From contig NZ_LT629705.1 in NCBI RefSeq assembly GCF_900103875.1, positions 1,316,501-1,380,500 of the forward strand: DNA of 64,000 nucleotides, read 5' to 3'. The notes beneath the pieces are model-generated. The model worked only from the letters and a program-made list of their open reading frames with translations. It was not told where the DNA came from and did not search any database. The position numbers and the translations under genes were made by a program. This document shows, piece after piece, positions 55,075-64,000 of this stretch. Every line of letters begins with the position of its first letter. Position 1 is the stretch's first letter. The DNA is from Pseudomonas arsenicoxydans. Its GTDB lineage: Bacteria; Pseudomonadota; Gammaproteobacteria; Pseudomonadales; Pseudomonadaceae.

Positions 55075-56079
55075 ATGTTGGCACCGAAGCGTCTACTGAC
55101 CGCACTCGCCCTGACCCTGATTGGCAGCACCGCTGCCCAGGCCGCTGACGAGGTGGTGGTTTACTCCTCGCGTATCGACGAGCTGATCAAACCGGTCTTC
55201 GATGCCTACACCGCGAAAACCGGTGTGCAGGTGAAGTTCATCACTGACAAGGAAGCGCCGCTGATGCAGCGCATCAAGGCCGAGGGCGAGAACGCCACCG
55301 CCGACTTGTTGCTCACCGTTGATGCCGGCAACCTCTGGCAGGCCGAGCAGATGGGTATCCTGCAACCGTTCACCTCCAAGGTGATCGACGCCAACATCCC
55401 GCTGCAATACCGATCTTCCGCCCATGCCTGGACCGGCTTGAGCCTGCGCGCGCGGACCATCGCTTATTCCACTGATCGGGTGAAGCCGGGCGAGCTCACG
55501 ACCTACGAAGGTCTGGCCGACAAGAACTGGGAAGGACGCCTATGCCTGCGCACGGCGAAGAAGGTCTACAACCAGTCCCTGACCGCCACCATGATCGAAG
55601 TGCATGGCGCCGACAAAACCGAGAAGATCCTCAAGGGCTGGGTTAACAACCTGTCCACCGACGTCTTCTCCGACGACATCGCGGTACTGGAAGCCATCAA
55701 TGCGGGCCAGTGCGACGTCGGCATCGTCAACACGTACTACTACGGCCGTCTGCACAAGCAGAAACCTGACTTGGCGGTAAAGCTGTTCTGGCCGAACCAG
55801 GGTGATCGTGGCGTGCACGTCAACCTGTCGGGCATCGGCCTGACCAAGCATGCACCGCATCCAGCAGCCGCCAAAGCCTTGGTCGAGTGGATGACCACAC
55901 CTGAAGCGCAGCGGATCTTCGCTGACGTGAACCAGGAATTCCCGGCCAACCCTGAGGTTCAGCCCTCCACGGAAGTCGCGAGCTGGGGCAAGTTTGTGGC
56001 GGATACCTTGCCAGTGGAAATTGCCGGCAAGCGCCAGGCCGAAGCGATTCGCATGATGGATCGGGCTGGCTGGAACTGA
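55075..56079 (+). CDS. periplasmic ferric iron-binding protein (FbpA/FutA type)
   Basis: Iron(III) ABC transporter substrate-binding protein of 334 residues. A signal peptide ([23 protein letters not shown]) precedes [17 protein letters not shown], the typical mature start. The iron-ligand tyrosines lie in [12 protein letters not shown] possible Fur box precedes the gene. The cognate permease follows after a large hairpin. The predicted ATPase subunit is not in the window, so the system is only partly encoded here. Confidence 0.92.
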   Translation: MLAPKRLLTALALTLIGSTAAQAADEVVVYSSRIDELIKPVFDAYTAKTGVQVKFITDKEAPLMQRIKAEGENATADLLLTVDAGNLWQAEQMGILQPFTSKVIDANIPLQYRSSAHAWTGLSLRARTIAYSTDRVKPGELTTYEGLADKNWEGRLCLRTAKKVYNQSLTATMIEVHGADKTEKILKGWVNNLSTDVFSDDIAVLEAINAGQCDVGIVNTYYYGRLHKQKPDLAVKLFWPNQGDRGVHVNLSGIGLTKHAPHPAAAKALVEWMTTPEAQRIFADVNQEFPANPEVQPSTEVASWGKFVADTLPVEIAGKRQAEAIRMMDRAGWN

Positions 56080-56087
56080 AGATCAAG

Positions 56088-56174
56088 AGATCGCAGCCTC
56101 GTTTTACTCGACAGCTCCTACAGGGGTACACCATCCCGATGTAGGAGCTGTCGAGTGAAACGAGGCTGCGATCT
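56088..56174. repeat. 35-bp inverted repeat (GATCGCAGCC class)
   Basis: Arms 56088-56122 and 56140-56174 are reverse complements except for one position (G-U in RNA) around a 17-base loop. The ends carry AGATCGCAGCC, a core I recall from dispersed pseudomonad repeats. It lies between the iron-binding protein gene and its permease, where an RNA hairpin could lower permease expression or stabilise the upstream message. Confidence 0.85.
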
Positions 56175-56219
56175 TTTGCGTCACCCCTACACTCCACGAT
56201 TTTCCGCGAGAGACCTTTC

Positions 56220-57836
56220 TTGGCCCACCCCGCCCAACGCCGCTGGTATCCCCTGGTCTTCGCCATCGCCGCGCTGGTCCTGCTGCCACTGAGTGTTCTG
56301 TTTCTTTCCTGGCAGACCATCGATCATCAAATCTGGTCCCACCTCTGGGATACCCAGATGCCGCGCTTGCTGGGCAACACGCTGACCCTGGTACTTGGCG
56401 TCGGTGTCGGCGTAACGCTGCTGGGCGTCAGCCTCGCCTGGCTCACCAGCCTCTGCGAATTCCCCGGCCGGCGCTGGCTGGATTGGGCATTGATGCTGCC
56501 CTTCGCCATTCCTGCCTACGTACTGGCGTTTGTCTTTGTCGGCCTGCTGGATTTCGCCGGCCCCGTGCAAACCCTGATGCGCGAATGGTTCGGCAGCGGC
56601 CTGCGGCTGCCGCGAGTGCGCTCCACCGGCGGCGTAATCATCGTTTTGGTGCTGGTGTTCTATCCCTATGTTTACCTGCTGGCGCGCAGCGCGTTCCTGG
56701 CCCAGGGCAAAGGCTTGATGGAAGCGGCGCGGGTCTTGGGACAATCCCCGTGGCAGGCCTTCTGGCGCGTCGCCTTGCCGATGGCGCGCCCAGCCATCGG
56801 CGCCGGTGTGGCGCTGGCGTTGATGGAAACCCTGGCGGATTTCGGTGCGGTGTCGGTGTTCAACTTCGATACGTTTACGACCGCGATCTACAAAACCTGG
56901 TACGGGTTCTTCAGCCTCTCCAGCGCCACACAACTGGCCAGCCTGTTGCTGTTAGTAGTGATGCTGGTGCTGTATGGCGAACGCAGGGCACGCGGGGCCA
57001 ATCGGGCGAGTAACGAACGGCCACGGGTCAAGGCGCTGTATCACCTGCGCGGTTTTAAAGCCGTGGCTGCCATGAGCTGGTGCGGTTTGGTGTTCGCCTG
57101 TGCCTTCGTCATTCCGATGCTGCAACTGATGGTGTGGTTCTGGCAGCGCGGACGCTTCGATCTGGATGAGCGCTACGCCGCACTGATCGTTCACACTTTG
57201 TACCTGGGTGGCATGGCGGCGTTGATCACCGTCAGCGTTGCCCTGGTGCTGGCGTTTGCCCGACGCCTGGCGCCGACCCGGGCGATCCGTATCGGGGTCA
57301 GCCTGGCCAATCTCGGCTATGCGCTGCCGGGTTCTGTGCTGGCGGTGTCGATCATGCTGGCGTTCAGTTATCTGGACCGGGAACTGGTGATTCCGCTATC
57401 AGGCTGGCTCGGCGGAGCAGGCAAGCCGCTGCTGCTGGGCAGTCTGTCGGCCTTATTGCTGGCCTATCTGGTGCGTTTCATTGCCGTGGCTTATGGGCCG
57501 CTGGAAAGCAGCCTGGCGCGAATACGGCCATCTTTGCCCGAAGCAGCACGTAGTCTTGGGGTCAGTGGGCCACGACTGTTTTTCAAAGTGTATCTGCCGT
57601 TATTGCTGCCCGGCACCTTGAGTGCAGCGCTTCTGGTGTTCGTCGACGTGCTCAAGGAAATGCCCGCGACCCTGCTGATGCGCCCGTTTGGCTGGGACAC
57701 GCTGGCCGTACGGATATTTGAAATGACCAGCGAAGGGGAGTGGGCGAGGGCTTCGCTGCCGGCCTTGACCCTGGTTTTGGTCGGGCTTCTACCGGTCATC
57801 GGATTGATTCGACGTTCGGCGCATCGAAACGCCTAG
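56220..57836 (+). CDS. iron(III) ABC transporter permease (FbpB/HitB type)
   Basis: Inner-membrane permease of 538 residues with two fused permease halves, about twelve helices. Each half has an EAA loop: one at KGLMEAARVLGQSPWQAFW and one at SLPEAARSLGVSGPRLFFK. The start is TTG at 56220 with GCGAGAGA upstream; no ATG lies nearby in frame. The fused double permease is typical of ferric iron uptake. Partner ATPase is missing locally. The gcv leader begins just after the stop. Confidence 0.9.
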   Translation: MAHPAQRRWYPLVFAIAALVLLPLSVLFLSWQTIDHQIWSHLWDTQMPRLLGNTLTLVLGVGVGVTLLGVSLAWLTSLCEFPGRRWLDWALMLPFAIPAYVLAFVFVGLLDFAGPVQTLMREWFGSGLRLPRVRSTGGVIIVLVLVFYPYVYLLARSAFLAQGKGLMEAARVLGQSPWQAFWRVALPMARPAIGAGVALALMETLADFGAVSVFNFDTFTTAIYKTWYGFFSLSSATQLASLLLLVVMLVLYGERRARGANRASNERPRVKALYHLRGFKAVAAMSWCGLVFACAFVIPMLQLMVWFWQRGRFDLDERYAALIVHTLYLGGMAALITVSVALVLAFARRLAPTRAIRIGVSLANLGYALPGSVLAVSIMLAFSYLDRELVIPLSGWLGGAGKPLLLGSLSALLLAYLVRFIAVAYGPLESSLARIRPSLPEAARSLGVSGPRLFFKVYLPLLLPGTLSAALLVFVDVLKEMPATLLMRPFGWDTLAVRIFEMTSEGEWARASLPALTLVLVGLLPVIGLIRRSAHRNA

Positions 57837-57859
57837 GTGCCAGTCCTACACCTTGAGGC

Positions 57860-57991
57860 TACAATGCGCGGCATTCGGTGCGGTCCGTCCTTCGGACCCG
57901 GTAGCTGAGATCGGCTGCAAGCCTTGTATTTCAAGGCTTTCAGTGGTCAAGCACCTTCCCGCACCTTCGCCACGCCCGGAAGGAGAAACCC
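57860..57991 (+). promoter_or_regulatory. candidate promoter and structured 5' leader of gcvT
   Basis: A -10-like TACAAT at 57860-57865 would start RNA near 57872. The leader then shows a hairpin GGTCCG/CGGACC (57882-57898) and a hairpin AAGCCTTG/CAAGGCTT (57919-57939). GGTGCGG at 57877-57883 can pair with CCGCACC at 57959-57965, closing a multi-helix junction, or GGTGC can pair with the nearer GCACC at 57951-57955, giving two exclusive forms. GGAAGGAG lies just before the ATG. This does not look like the standard glycine riboswitch. Its function is unknown. Confidence 0.45.
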
Positions 57992-59074
57992 ATGGGACAG
58001 CGTACGCCTCTGTATGACCTTCATCTCGCCCTCGGCGCGAAGATGGTCGATTTTGGCGGTTGGGATATGCCTTTGCATTACGGCTCGCAGGTCGAGGAAC
58101 ACCATCAGGTGCGCCGCGATTGCGGGGTATTCGACGTATCCCACATGACCGTGATCGATGTCAGCGGCGCCCAGGCCAAAGCCTGGCTCCAGCATTTGCT
58201 GGCCAATGATGTCGCGCGCCTGCACAGCCCCGGCCGTGCCTTGTACAGCACCATGCTCAATGAGCGTGGCGGTATCGTCGACGACATGATCGTCTACCGT
58301 CTCGAGGACGGTTATCGGCTGGTGGTCAACGCCTCCACCCGCAATCAGGACCTCGCCTGGATGCAGGCTCATCTCGACGGTTTCGATGTGCAGCTCAACG
58401 AGCGCTCCGAATTGGCAATGCTGGCCATTCAGGGCCCCCATGCCCGGCATAAAATCTCCGAACTGGTGACCCAGTCCCGCAGCAACCTGATCCAGATGCT
58501 CAAGCCCTTCGAAGGGCTGGCCGACGGTGACTGGTTCATCGCGCGCACCGGTTACACCGGCGAAGACGGGCTGGAAATCGTCCTGCCGGCCAATCAGGCA
58601 CCGGGTTTCTTCAACGATCTGGTGGGCGCCGGGATCTCACCAATCGGCTTGGGCGCGCGCGACACCTTGCGCGTGGAAGCCGGCATGAACCTGTACGGCC
58701 AGGACATTCATCAAGACGTTTCACCACTGGCCTCGAACATGGCGTGGAGCATTGCCTGGGAACCGGCCACGCGCCAGTTCATCGGTCGCACTGCCCTGGA
58801 AGCCGAGCGGGCGGGTGGCGTTCAGCACAAACTGGTCGGTCTGGTCCTTGAGGAGCGTGGTGTTTTGCGCGCTCATCAAGTGGTCCGCATCGCCAATGTT
58901 GGCGAAGGAGAGATCACCAGTGGTAGTTTCTCTCCTACGCTTAGCAAGTCGATAGCACTGGCGCGCGTGCCGATGGCAACTGCCGACCGCGCAGAAGTGG
59001 AAATCCGTGGCAAGTGGTACCCGGTCCGAGTGGTCAAACCGACCTTCGTACGCCATGGCAAAACCTTGATCTAA
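57992..59074 (+). CDS. gcvT: glycine cleavage system aminomethyltransferase (T-protein)
   Basis: T-protein of 360 residues that transfers the methylene group from the H-protein lipoate to tetrahydrofolate and releases ammonia. The start [28 protein letters not shown] (parts read) is conserved, with [10 protein letters not shown] and [16 protein letters not shown] later. A strong GGAAGGAG ribosome site precedes ATG at 57992. A structured leader is proposed upstream. gcvH follows after 50 bases, while gcvP is separated by an opposite-strand gene. Confidence 0.96.
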   Translation: MGQRTPLYDLHLALGAKMVDFGGWDMPLHYGSQVEEHHQVRRDCGVFDVSHMTVIDVSGAQAKAWLQHLLANDVARLHSPGRALYSTMLNERGGIVDDMIVYRLEDGYRLVVNASTRNQDLAWMQAHLDGFDVQLNERSELAMLAIQGPHARHKISELVTQSRSNLIQMLKPFEGLADGDWFIARTGYTGEDGLEIVLPANQAPGFFNDLVGAGISPIGLGARDTLRVEAGMNLYGQDIHQDVSPLASNMAWSIAWEPATRQFIGRTALEAERAGGVQHKLVGLVLEERGVLRAHQVVRIANVGEGEITSGSFSPTLSKSIALARVPMATADRAEVEIRGKWYPVRVVKPTFVRHGKTLI

Positions 59075-59124
59075 CCTTTTTTGGCGGGCAACGACCGCTG
59101 ACAATTTTCTTGAGGACACAGAAC

Positions 59125-59508
59125 ATGAGCGATATTCCTGCCGACCTGCGTTTTGCCGAAAGTCACGAATGGGCCCGTCTGGAAGCCGATGGCACCGTTA
59201 CCGTGGGCATCAGCGATCACGCTCAGGAAGCCTTGGGCGACGTGGTATTCGTTGAACTGACCGAAGTCGGCAAAGTGTTTGCTGCCGAAGATCAAGCCGG
59301 CGTGGTGGAGTCGGTTAAAGCCGCCTCTGACATCTACTCACCGATTGCCGGTGAAGTGATCGCGGTCAACGAAGAACTGAGCGGGTCGCCTGAATTGCTC
59401 AACTCCGACCCGTACGGCGCCTGGATCTTCAAGCTGAAGCCAAACAACGCCGCCGATCTGGACAAGCTGCTCGATGCTGCAGGCTACAAAGCCGCCATCG
59501 GCGAGTAA
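59125..59508 (+). CDS. gcvH: glycine cleavage system H-protein
   Basis: Small lipoyl carrier of 127 residues shuttling the aminomethyl group between GcvP, GcvT and GcvL. The lipoylation site is Lys65 in [14 protein letters not shown]. The start [18 protein letters not shown] is typical. TGAGGA about nine bases upstream supports ATG 59125. It is cotranscribed with gcvT and ends at a terminator. The lipoamide dehydrogenase is not in the window. Confidence 0.97.
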   Translation: MSDIPADLRFAESHEWARLEADGTVTVGISDHAQEALGDVVFVELTEVGKVFAAEDQAGVVESVKAASDIYSPIAGEVIAVNEELSGSPELLNSDPYGAWIFKLKPNNAADLDKLLDAAGYKAAIGE

Positions 59509-59521
59509 CCTCCAGACAAAC

Positions 59522-59553
59522 AAAAGCCTCGATCACTCGAGGCTTTTTTTTGG
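59522..59553. terminator. bidirectional terminator after gcvH
   Basis: AAAAGCCTCGA and TCGAGGCTTTT form an 11-bp stem with a four-base loop, followed by a T-run. It separates gcvTH from the convergent aminotransferase gene and cuts gcvP off from the gcvT promoter. Confidence 0.93.
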
Positions 59554-59560
59554 ATTTTTT

Positions 59561-60703
59561 TCAGGCGGCTCGCAAAACCGTCTTCACCGCTGCCACCGAT
59601 CGCTCGACATCCGCTTTGCTCATGGCCGTAAACATCGGCAGGGAAACAATCAGGCGCCCAACCCGTTCTGCTACCGGAAACATGCCTTCCTTGAATCCGC
59701 GCTCGCGGTAAAGGCTCAGCAGATGAATCGGCGGGTAGTGATAGCCAATACCGACACCCAATGCCTGCATCTGCTCCATGAACGTGGCCCGTGCCGCGAG
59801 GCCATCCTTACGCTCCGGCAGCACCAGCTGGAATAAATGCCAATTGCTGTTCTCGAAATCTGCCGGGGGCAGTTGAGCGCCGTATTGGGCTTCGAAGTCC
59901 TCGCCAAAGCAGGCGAAATAGTGCTTGGCCAGCTCACGGCGATGAGCCGTAATCGCCTCGATGTGAGCAAACTGACCCAGGCCAATAGCCGCTGCGACAT
60001 CGGTCATGTTGAATTTGCCGCCCAACACATCCACGTCCAGCCCATCGAAACCAGTGCGGGTAACACCCTGTAATCGGTACTTTTCCGCCAGTCGGACTTC
60101 TTCGGCCGTGTTCAGCACCAGGCAACCGCCCTCCGAAGAGGTGACGTTTTTGTTTGCCTGGAAACTGAAGGACACGAAGTCGCCAGTTGCGCCGATGCGC
60201 TGTCCATTCCAGCTCGAGCCCAGCGCCTGGGCCGCGTCTTCAACTACCCGTAAACCGTGTTTTTTAGCCAGAGCGTAAAGGCGCGTCATGTCCACCGGCA
60301 GCCCGGCGAGGTACACCGGGATAATGGCTTTGGTGCGCGGGGTAATGGCGGCTTCAAGCTGATCCAGGTCGATGTTGCGAGTGATCGGGTCGATGTCGGC
60401 AAACACTGGCGTGGCACCGACCTCCAGAATCACGTTGGCGGTGGCTACCCAGGAGATCGGCGTGGTGATGACTTCATCGCCCGGTCCGATCCCGGCGATG
60501 CGCAAGGCGATTTCCATGGTGCAGGTGCCGGAGTTGAAGGTGCGCACTGTGCGCCCACCGAAATATTCCGAGAGTTGCGCTTCAAAGGCCTGAACCTTGG
60601 GGCCGCTGGTAATCCAGCCTGAACGCAAGACATCGCCGACAGCGGCGATTGTGGCCTCATCAATGGTGGGTTTGGAGAAGGGCAGAAAAGGCAGTTGGCT
60701 CAT
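59561..60703 (-). CDS. DegT/DnrJ/EryC1/StrS family aminotransferase
   Basis: PLP-dependent sugar aminotransferase-type enzyme of 380 residues. PFSKPTIDEATIAAVGDVL and SGWITSGPKV form the usual start; the PLP-phosphate site is FNSGTCTMEIALR, the Asp in VVEDAAQALGSSW, and the Schiff-base Lys in SFSFQANKNVTSSEGG. ATG at 60703 is chosen; an in-frame GTG lies 12 bases earlier. Such enzymes usually sit in polysaccharide or LPS sugar operons; here it stands alone between gcvH and gcvP on the opposite strand. Target sugar unknown. Confidence 0.88.
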   Translation of the reverse strand: MSQLPFLPFSKPTIDEATIAAVGDVLRSGWITSGPKVQAFEAQLSEYFGGRTVRTFNSGTCTMEIALRIAGIGPGDEVITTPISWVATANVILEVGATPVFADIDPITRNIDLDQLEAAITPRTKAIIPVYLAGLPVDMTRLYALAKKHGLRVVEDAAQALGSSWNGQRIGATGDFVSFSFQANKNVTSSEGGCLVLNTAEEVRLAEKYRLQGVTRTGFDGLDVDVLGGKFNMTDVAAAIGLGQFAHIEAITAHRRELAKHYFACFGEDFEAQYGAQLPPADFENSNWHLFQLVLPERKDGLAARATFMEQMQALGVGIGYHYPPIHLLSLYRERGFKEGMFPVAERVGRLIVSLPMFTAMSKADVERSVAAVKTVLRAA

Positions 60704-60856
60704 AAGTATGGACACCGATCAGCGGACGTAAGGCATACGCCGAACATGATGATGCGAATTGGCCAACCGCGCTACGCCCTCCGCATGATTATCGACTGCT
60801 ATGCTGCTTTGACCGTGTTGCATCGACGTTGAGCGCCAGTCAAGAGAGAGCCCGTC

Positions 60857-63730
60857 ATGTCCCAGTTGCCGTCCTTGAGCCAGTTACGCGATCCCAATGC
60901 CTTTCTTCGCCGCCATCTGGGGCCCGATGCCGCCGAACAGCAGGCGATGCTCGATAGTCTCGGCCTGGGCAGTCGAGTGGAGCTGATCGAGCAAACGGTT
61001 CCGCCGGGAATTCGCCTGAACCGGATGCTCGACTTGCCGCCCGCTCTCGACGAAGAAGCCGCGCTGGCCAAGCTGCGCGGCTACGCCGAACAGAACCAGG
61101 TCTGGACCAGCCTGATCGGCATGGGCTACCACGGCACGCTCACGCCGAACGTCATTGCGCGCAACGTGCTGGAAAATCCCGGTTGGTACACCGCCTATAC
61201 GCCTTACCAACCGGAAATCGCTCAAGGCCGGCTCGAGGCGCTGCTCAATTTCCAACAATTGACCATCGACCTCACGGGCCTCGAACTGGCCAATGCTTCG
61301 TTGCTCGATGAGGCCACGGCCGCCGCTGAAGCCATGGCCCTGGCCAAACGTGTCGCCAAGTCCAAAAGCAATGTGTTCTTCGTCGACGAGAATTGCCACC
61401 CGCAGACTATTTCCGTGGTGCAGACCCGCGCCGAAGGCTTCGGTTTCGAGTTGATCATCGATGCGCTGGATAACCTGAAAGCACACCAGGTATTCGGTGC
61501 GTTGCTGCAATATCCCGACACCCACGGCGACATTCGCGATCTGCGTCCATTGATCGATCACCTGCATGCCCAGCAAGCCCTGGCGTGCGTCGCCACAGAC
61601 TTGCTGAGCCTGCTGTTGCTGACGCCTCCGGGAGAACTGGGGGCCGATGTGGTGTTCGGTTCATCTCAGCGTTTCGGCGTGCCCATGGGTTACGGCGGTC
61701 CTCACGCGGCCTTTTTTGCCAGTCGCGATGAATACAAACGAGCCATTCCCGGGCGCATCATCGGCGTCTCGAAGGACGCTCGGGGCAACACTGCGTTGCG
61801 TATGGCCCTGCAAACCCGCGAGCAGCATATTCGCCGGGAGAAGGCCAATTCGAACATCTGTACCGCGCAAGTACTGCTGGCCAATATCGCCAGTTTCTAC
61901 GCGGTTTATCACGGCCCCGAAGGCTTGAAGCGGATCGCCCAGCGGGTGCACCGGCTGACCTGCATCCTCGCGACCGGTCTTGAACGCCACGGCGTCACCC
62001 GGCTCAACAAACACTTCTTCGACACCTTGACTCTGGAGGTCGGAGGCACGCAGACCGCTATCATCGAAAGCGCTCAGGCCGCGCAGATCAACCTGCGGAT
62101 TCTGGGGCGCGGGCGATTGGGGCTCAGCCTCGACGAAACCTGCGACGAAACCACGGTAGCCAAGCTGTTCGATGTGTTCCTCGGTGCCGATCATGGACTT
62201 AACGTCGACGAACTGGACGCTGAAACCCTGGTCTGCGGCATTCCCGGCGAACTGCTGCGCACCTCGACTTATCTGCGCCATCCGGTGTTCAGCACCCATC
62301 ACAGCGAAACCGAGATGCTGCGCTATCTCAAGCAACTGGAGAACAAAGACCTGGCGTTGAACCAGTCGATGATTCCTCTGGGTTCTTGCACTATGAAACT
62401 CAATGCCACCAGCGAGATGATTCCCATCACCTGGCCGAAATTTGCCAACCTGCACCCGTTTGCGCCGAGGGAGCAAGCGGTGGGTTATGCGCTGATGATC
62501 GAAGAACTGGAACGTTGGCTGTGCGCGATTACCGGTTTCGATGCGATCTGCATGCAGCCCAACTCCGGCGCTCAAGGCGAGTACGCCGGGTTGCTGGCAA
62601 TTCGCAAATACCACGAGAGTCGTCAGCAGGGGGCGCGGGATATCTGCCTGATTCCGTCCTCGGCTCACGGCACCAACCCTGCTTCGGCGCAGATGGCCGG
62701 GATGCGCGTGGTGATCGTCGAGTGCGATGAGGCGGGCAACGTCGATCTGGATGACCTCAAAGGCAAAGCCGCGGAGGCGGGTGACAAACTTGCCTGCCTG
62801 ATGGCCACTTATCCTTCGACCCATGGCGTGTACGAGGAAGGCATCAGCGAGATATGTGAAGTTATCCACAGTCACGGCGGCCAGGTGTACATGGATGGCG
62901 CCAACCTCAATGCCCAGGTCGGATTGGCGCGGCCGGCGGACATTGGCGCCGACGTGTCGCACATGAACCTGCACAAAACTTTCTGCATTCCCCACGGAGG
63001 CGGAGGGCCAGGGATGGGGCCGATTGGGGTGCGCGCGCACTTGGCGCCCTTTGTCGCCAATCACCCGGTGGTGCCCATCGATGGACCGCTGGCGCAGAAC
63101 GGCGCGGTCAGTGCGGCGCCTTGGGGCAGTGCGAGCATTTTGCCGATCAGCTGGATGTACATCGCGATGATGGGGCCGCAACTGGCGGATGCGAGCGAGG
63201 TGGCGATCCTTGCCGCAAATTATCTGGCGCAGCATTTGTCCGGCGCGTTTCCAGTGCTCTACTCCGGGCGCAACGAACGTGTGGCTCACGAATGCATCCT
63301 GGATTTGCGGCCGCTGAAGGCGCTGACCGGTATCAGCGAAGAGGACGTCGCCAAGCGTTTGATGGATTACGGCTTCCATGCGCCGACCATGTCTTTCCCG
63401 GTACCGGGAACGTTGATGGTCGAGCCGACCGAGAGTGAATCGAAGGCCGAACTCGACCGGTTTATTGGCGCGATGCTGAGTATTCGCGCCGAAATCACCG
63501 AAGTGCAGAACGGTAACTGGTCAGCCGAAGACAACCCGCTCAAACGTGCGCCGCATACCTTGGCCGATATCACTGGAGTGTGGGAGCGGCCTTACAGCAT
63601 TGAGCAGGCGGTGACGCCGGATGCACACACCAAGGCGCACAAATATTGGCCGGCGGTGAATCGGGTGGATAACGTTTATGGCGATCGCAATTTGTTTTGC
63701 GCGTGTGTTCCCGTGGACGATTACCGCTAA
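60857..63730 (+). CDS. gcvP: glycine dehydrogenase (decarboxylating), P-protein
   Basis: PLP enzyme of 957 residues, single-chain form, that decarboxylates glycine and loads the H-protein. The PLP lysine is Lys707 in [17 protein letters not shown]. Other landmarks are [16 protein letters not shown] at the start and [18 protein letters not shown] in the C-terminal half. It begins 154 bases after the divergent DegT gene, so it needs its own promoter, unlike contiguous gcvTHP operons. GAGAGAG lies close upstream of the ATG. A REPIN and a terminator follow. Confidence 0.97.
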   Translation: MSQLPSLSQLRDPNAFLRRHLGPDAAEQQAMLDSLGLGSRVELIEQTVPPGIRLNRMLDLPPALDEEAALAKLRGYAEQNQVWTSLIGMGYHGTLTPNVIARNVLENPGWYTAYTPYQPEIAQGRLEALLNFQQLTIDLTGLELANASLLDEATAAAEAMALAKRVAKSKSNVFFVDENCHPQTISVVQTRAEGFGFELIIDALDNLKAHQVFGALLQYPDTHGDIRDLRPLIDHLHAQQALACVATDLLSLLLLTPPGELGADVVFGSSQRFGVPMGYGGPHAAFFASRDEYKRAIPGRIIGVSKDARGNTALRMALQTREQHIRREKANSNICTAQVLLANIASFYAVYHGPEGLKRIAQRVHRLTCILATGLERHGVTRLNKHFFDTLTLEVGGTQTAIIESAQAAQINLRILGRGRLGLSLDETCDETTVAKLFDVFLGADHGLNVDELDAETLVCGIPGELLRTSTYLRHPVFSTHHSETEMLRYLKQLENKDLALNQSMIPLGSCTMKLNATSEMIPITWPKFANLHPFAPREQAVGYALMIEELERWLCAITGFDAICMQPNSGAQGEYAGLLAIRKYHESRQQGARDICLIPSSAHGTNPASAQMAGMRVVIVECDEAGNVDLDDLKGKAAEAGDKLACLMATYPSTHGVYEEGISEICEVIHSHGGQVYMDGANLNAQVGLARPADIGADVSHMNLHKTFCIPHGGGGPGMGPIGVRAHLAPFVANHPVVPIDGPLAQNGAVSAAPWGSASILPISWMYIAMMGPQLADASEVAILAANYLAQHLSGAFPVLYSGRNERVAHECILDLRPLKALTGISEEDVAKRLMDYGFHAPTMSFPVPGTLMVEPTESESKAELDRFIGAMLSIRAEITEVQNGNWSAEDNPLKRAPHTLADITGVWERPYSIEQAVTPDAHTKAHKYWPAVNRVDNVYGDRNLFCACVPVDDYR

Positions 63731-63754
63731 AAAACCGCGAAGCACATGCAAACC

Positions 63755-63845
63755 CTGTGGGAGCGGGCTTGCCCGCGATGGCGTACTGTCAGGCAACATC
63801 AATTGAAGCCAATGGCCTCATCGCGGGCAAGCCCGCTCCCACAGG
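63755..63845. repeat. REPIN in the reverse arrangement
   Basis: Two REP units (GTGGGAGCGGGCTTGCCCGC and its inverse) enclose about 40 bases. Here the GTGGGAGC ends face outward and the GCGATG ends inward, opposite to the REPINs at 873, 20415 and 28801. Confidence 0.88.
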
Positions 63846-63861
63846 GCCTTATGTTGGGCAA

Positions 63862-63893
63862 AAAAATGCCGCTCATATGAGCGGCATTTTTGT
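63862..63893. terminator. bidirectional terminator
   Basis: A perfect palindrome of 30 bases with core GCCGCTCATATGAGCGGC, an A-run on one side and a T-run on the other, lies between gcvP and the convergent last gene. Confidence 0.92.
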
Positions 63894-63906
63894 TCAGCTG
63901 GAACGC

Positions 63907-64000
63907 TTACTCGGAAGCAACGGCATTCTTCGCCAGGATCGCGTTCGCCAGTTCCATGTCCGTGGCCTGCAGGCCTGGGTTGTCGGCGCGGACTTTCTGC
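63907..64000 (-). CDS. C-terminal end of a DUF2388-like exported protein
   Basis: The window ends inside a minus-strand gene whose stop (TAA) is at 63909-63907. The 30 visible residues read QKVRADNPGLQATDMELANA and ILAKNAVASE. The pattern R-N-P-L-A-T/S-D-M-x-L-A-x-A-I-L-A is what I recall at the C-terminus of DUF2388 proteins, small exported Pseudomonas proteins often found after gcvP. The family call rests on this short tail only. Confidence 0.55.
   Translation of the reverse strand, partial: QKVRADNPGLQATDMELANAILAKNAVASE

Noticed and set aside
57866..57991. Standard glycine or TPP riboswitch upstream of gcvT
   Set aside because: A CTGAGA-like hexamer occurs, but the remaining conserved blocks of the TPP or glycine aptamers are missing; I keep it only as an unnamed structured leader.

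Overview
The window is a continuous piece of chromosome from a fluorescent Pseudomonas (P. fluorescens group). Three things point there: the recognisable alginate-regulator and haem block (argH, algR, hemCDXY, a dsbB-type gene, algQ, algP), the genus-typical REP/REPIN palindromes, and a gene order that, as far as I remember, follows the P. aeruginosa PAO1 segment from about PA5264 down to PA5212. Genes are dense, high in GC and mostly housekeeping. No phage, integrase, transposase, CRISPR array, tRNA or rRNA was seen.

Layout. 0-18 kb: GST, argH, a decayed algZ (sensor kinase) remnant overlapping intact algR, the hemC-hemD-hemX-hemY operon, a DsbB-family gene, algQ, an FKBP isomerase, the KPAA-repeat protein AlgP, an ABC-F ATPase, a short MscS-like protein, a LysE exporter, and a four-gene envelope lipoprotein operon (two LpoB/CsgG-like proteins, YcfL-like, COG3014). 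18-29 kb: a cytochrome c/FTR1 iron permease, YaiI, ElbB, a sterol-desaturase-type hydroxylase, DedA, then hemB-ppk facing ppx, with a good Pho box upstream of hemB. 29-33 kb: an amino-acid-type ABC operon with a divergent FadR/GntR regulator, then trxA. 33-41 kb: rho, an acyltransferase-3/SGNH protein, ubiD with a coupled ferredoxin-type reductase, ChaC and a quinone oxidoreductase. 41-48 kb: a FliL-like protein, a 0.9 kb long inverted repeat with telomere-like (GGGGTT)n ends, and an RbbA-type exporter operon. 48-55 kb: an EVE-domain protein, an unannotated-size 50-residue membrane protein, fthC, 6S RNA, zapA and a TIGR02449 gene, then the yecA-pepP-ubiH-DUF4442-ubiI-like operon. 55-64 kb: a periplasmic iron-binding protein and its permease, and the glycine cleavage genes gcvT, gcvH and gcvP, split by an opposite-strand DegT-type aminotransferase.

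How the genes work together. Tetrapyrrole synthesis (hemB, hemCDXY), ubiquinone synthesis (ubiD, ubiH, ubiI-like), polyphosphate turnover (ppk/ppx), iron uptake (FTR1, FutA/FbpA-type) and one-carbon metabolism (gcvTHP, fthC) are the main themes. AlgR, AlgQ and AlgP are alginate/virulence regulators in P. aeruginosa; here AlgR appears to have lost its adjacent kinase.

The most unusual items are the algZ remnant, the long inverted repeat with guanine-rich ends (41904-42799), the AT-rich repeat-laden gap before chaC (39316-39566), the candidate structured leader of gcvT, and the split gcv operon. I did not find a convincing new multi-gene system. The window is mostly core genome with accessory insertions.
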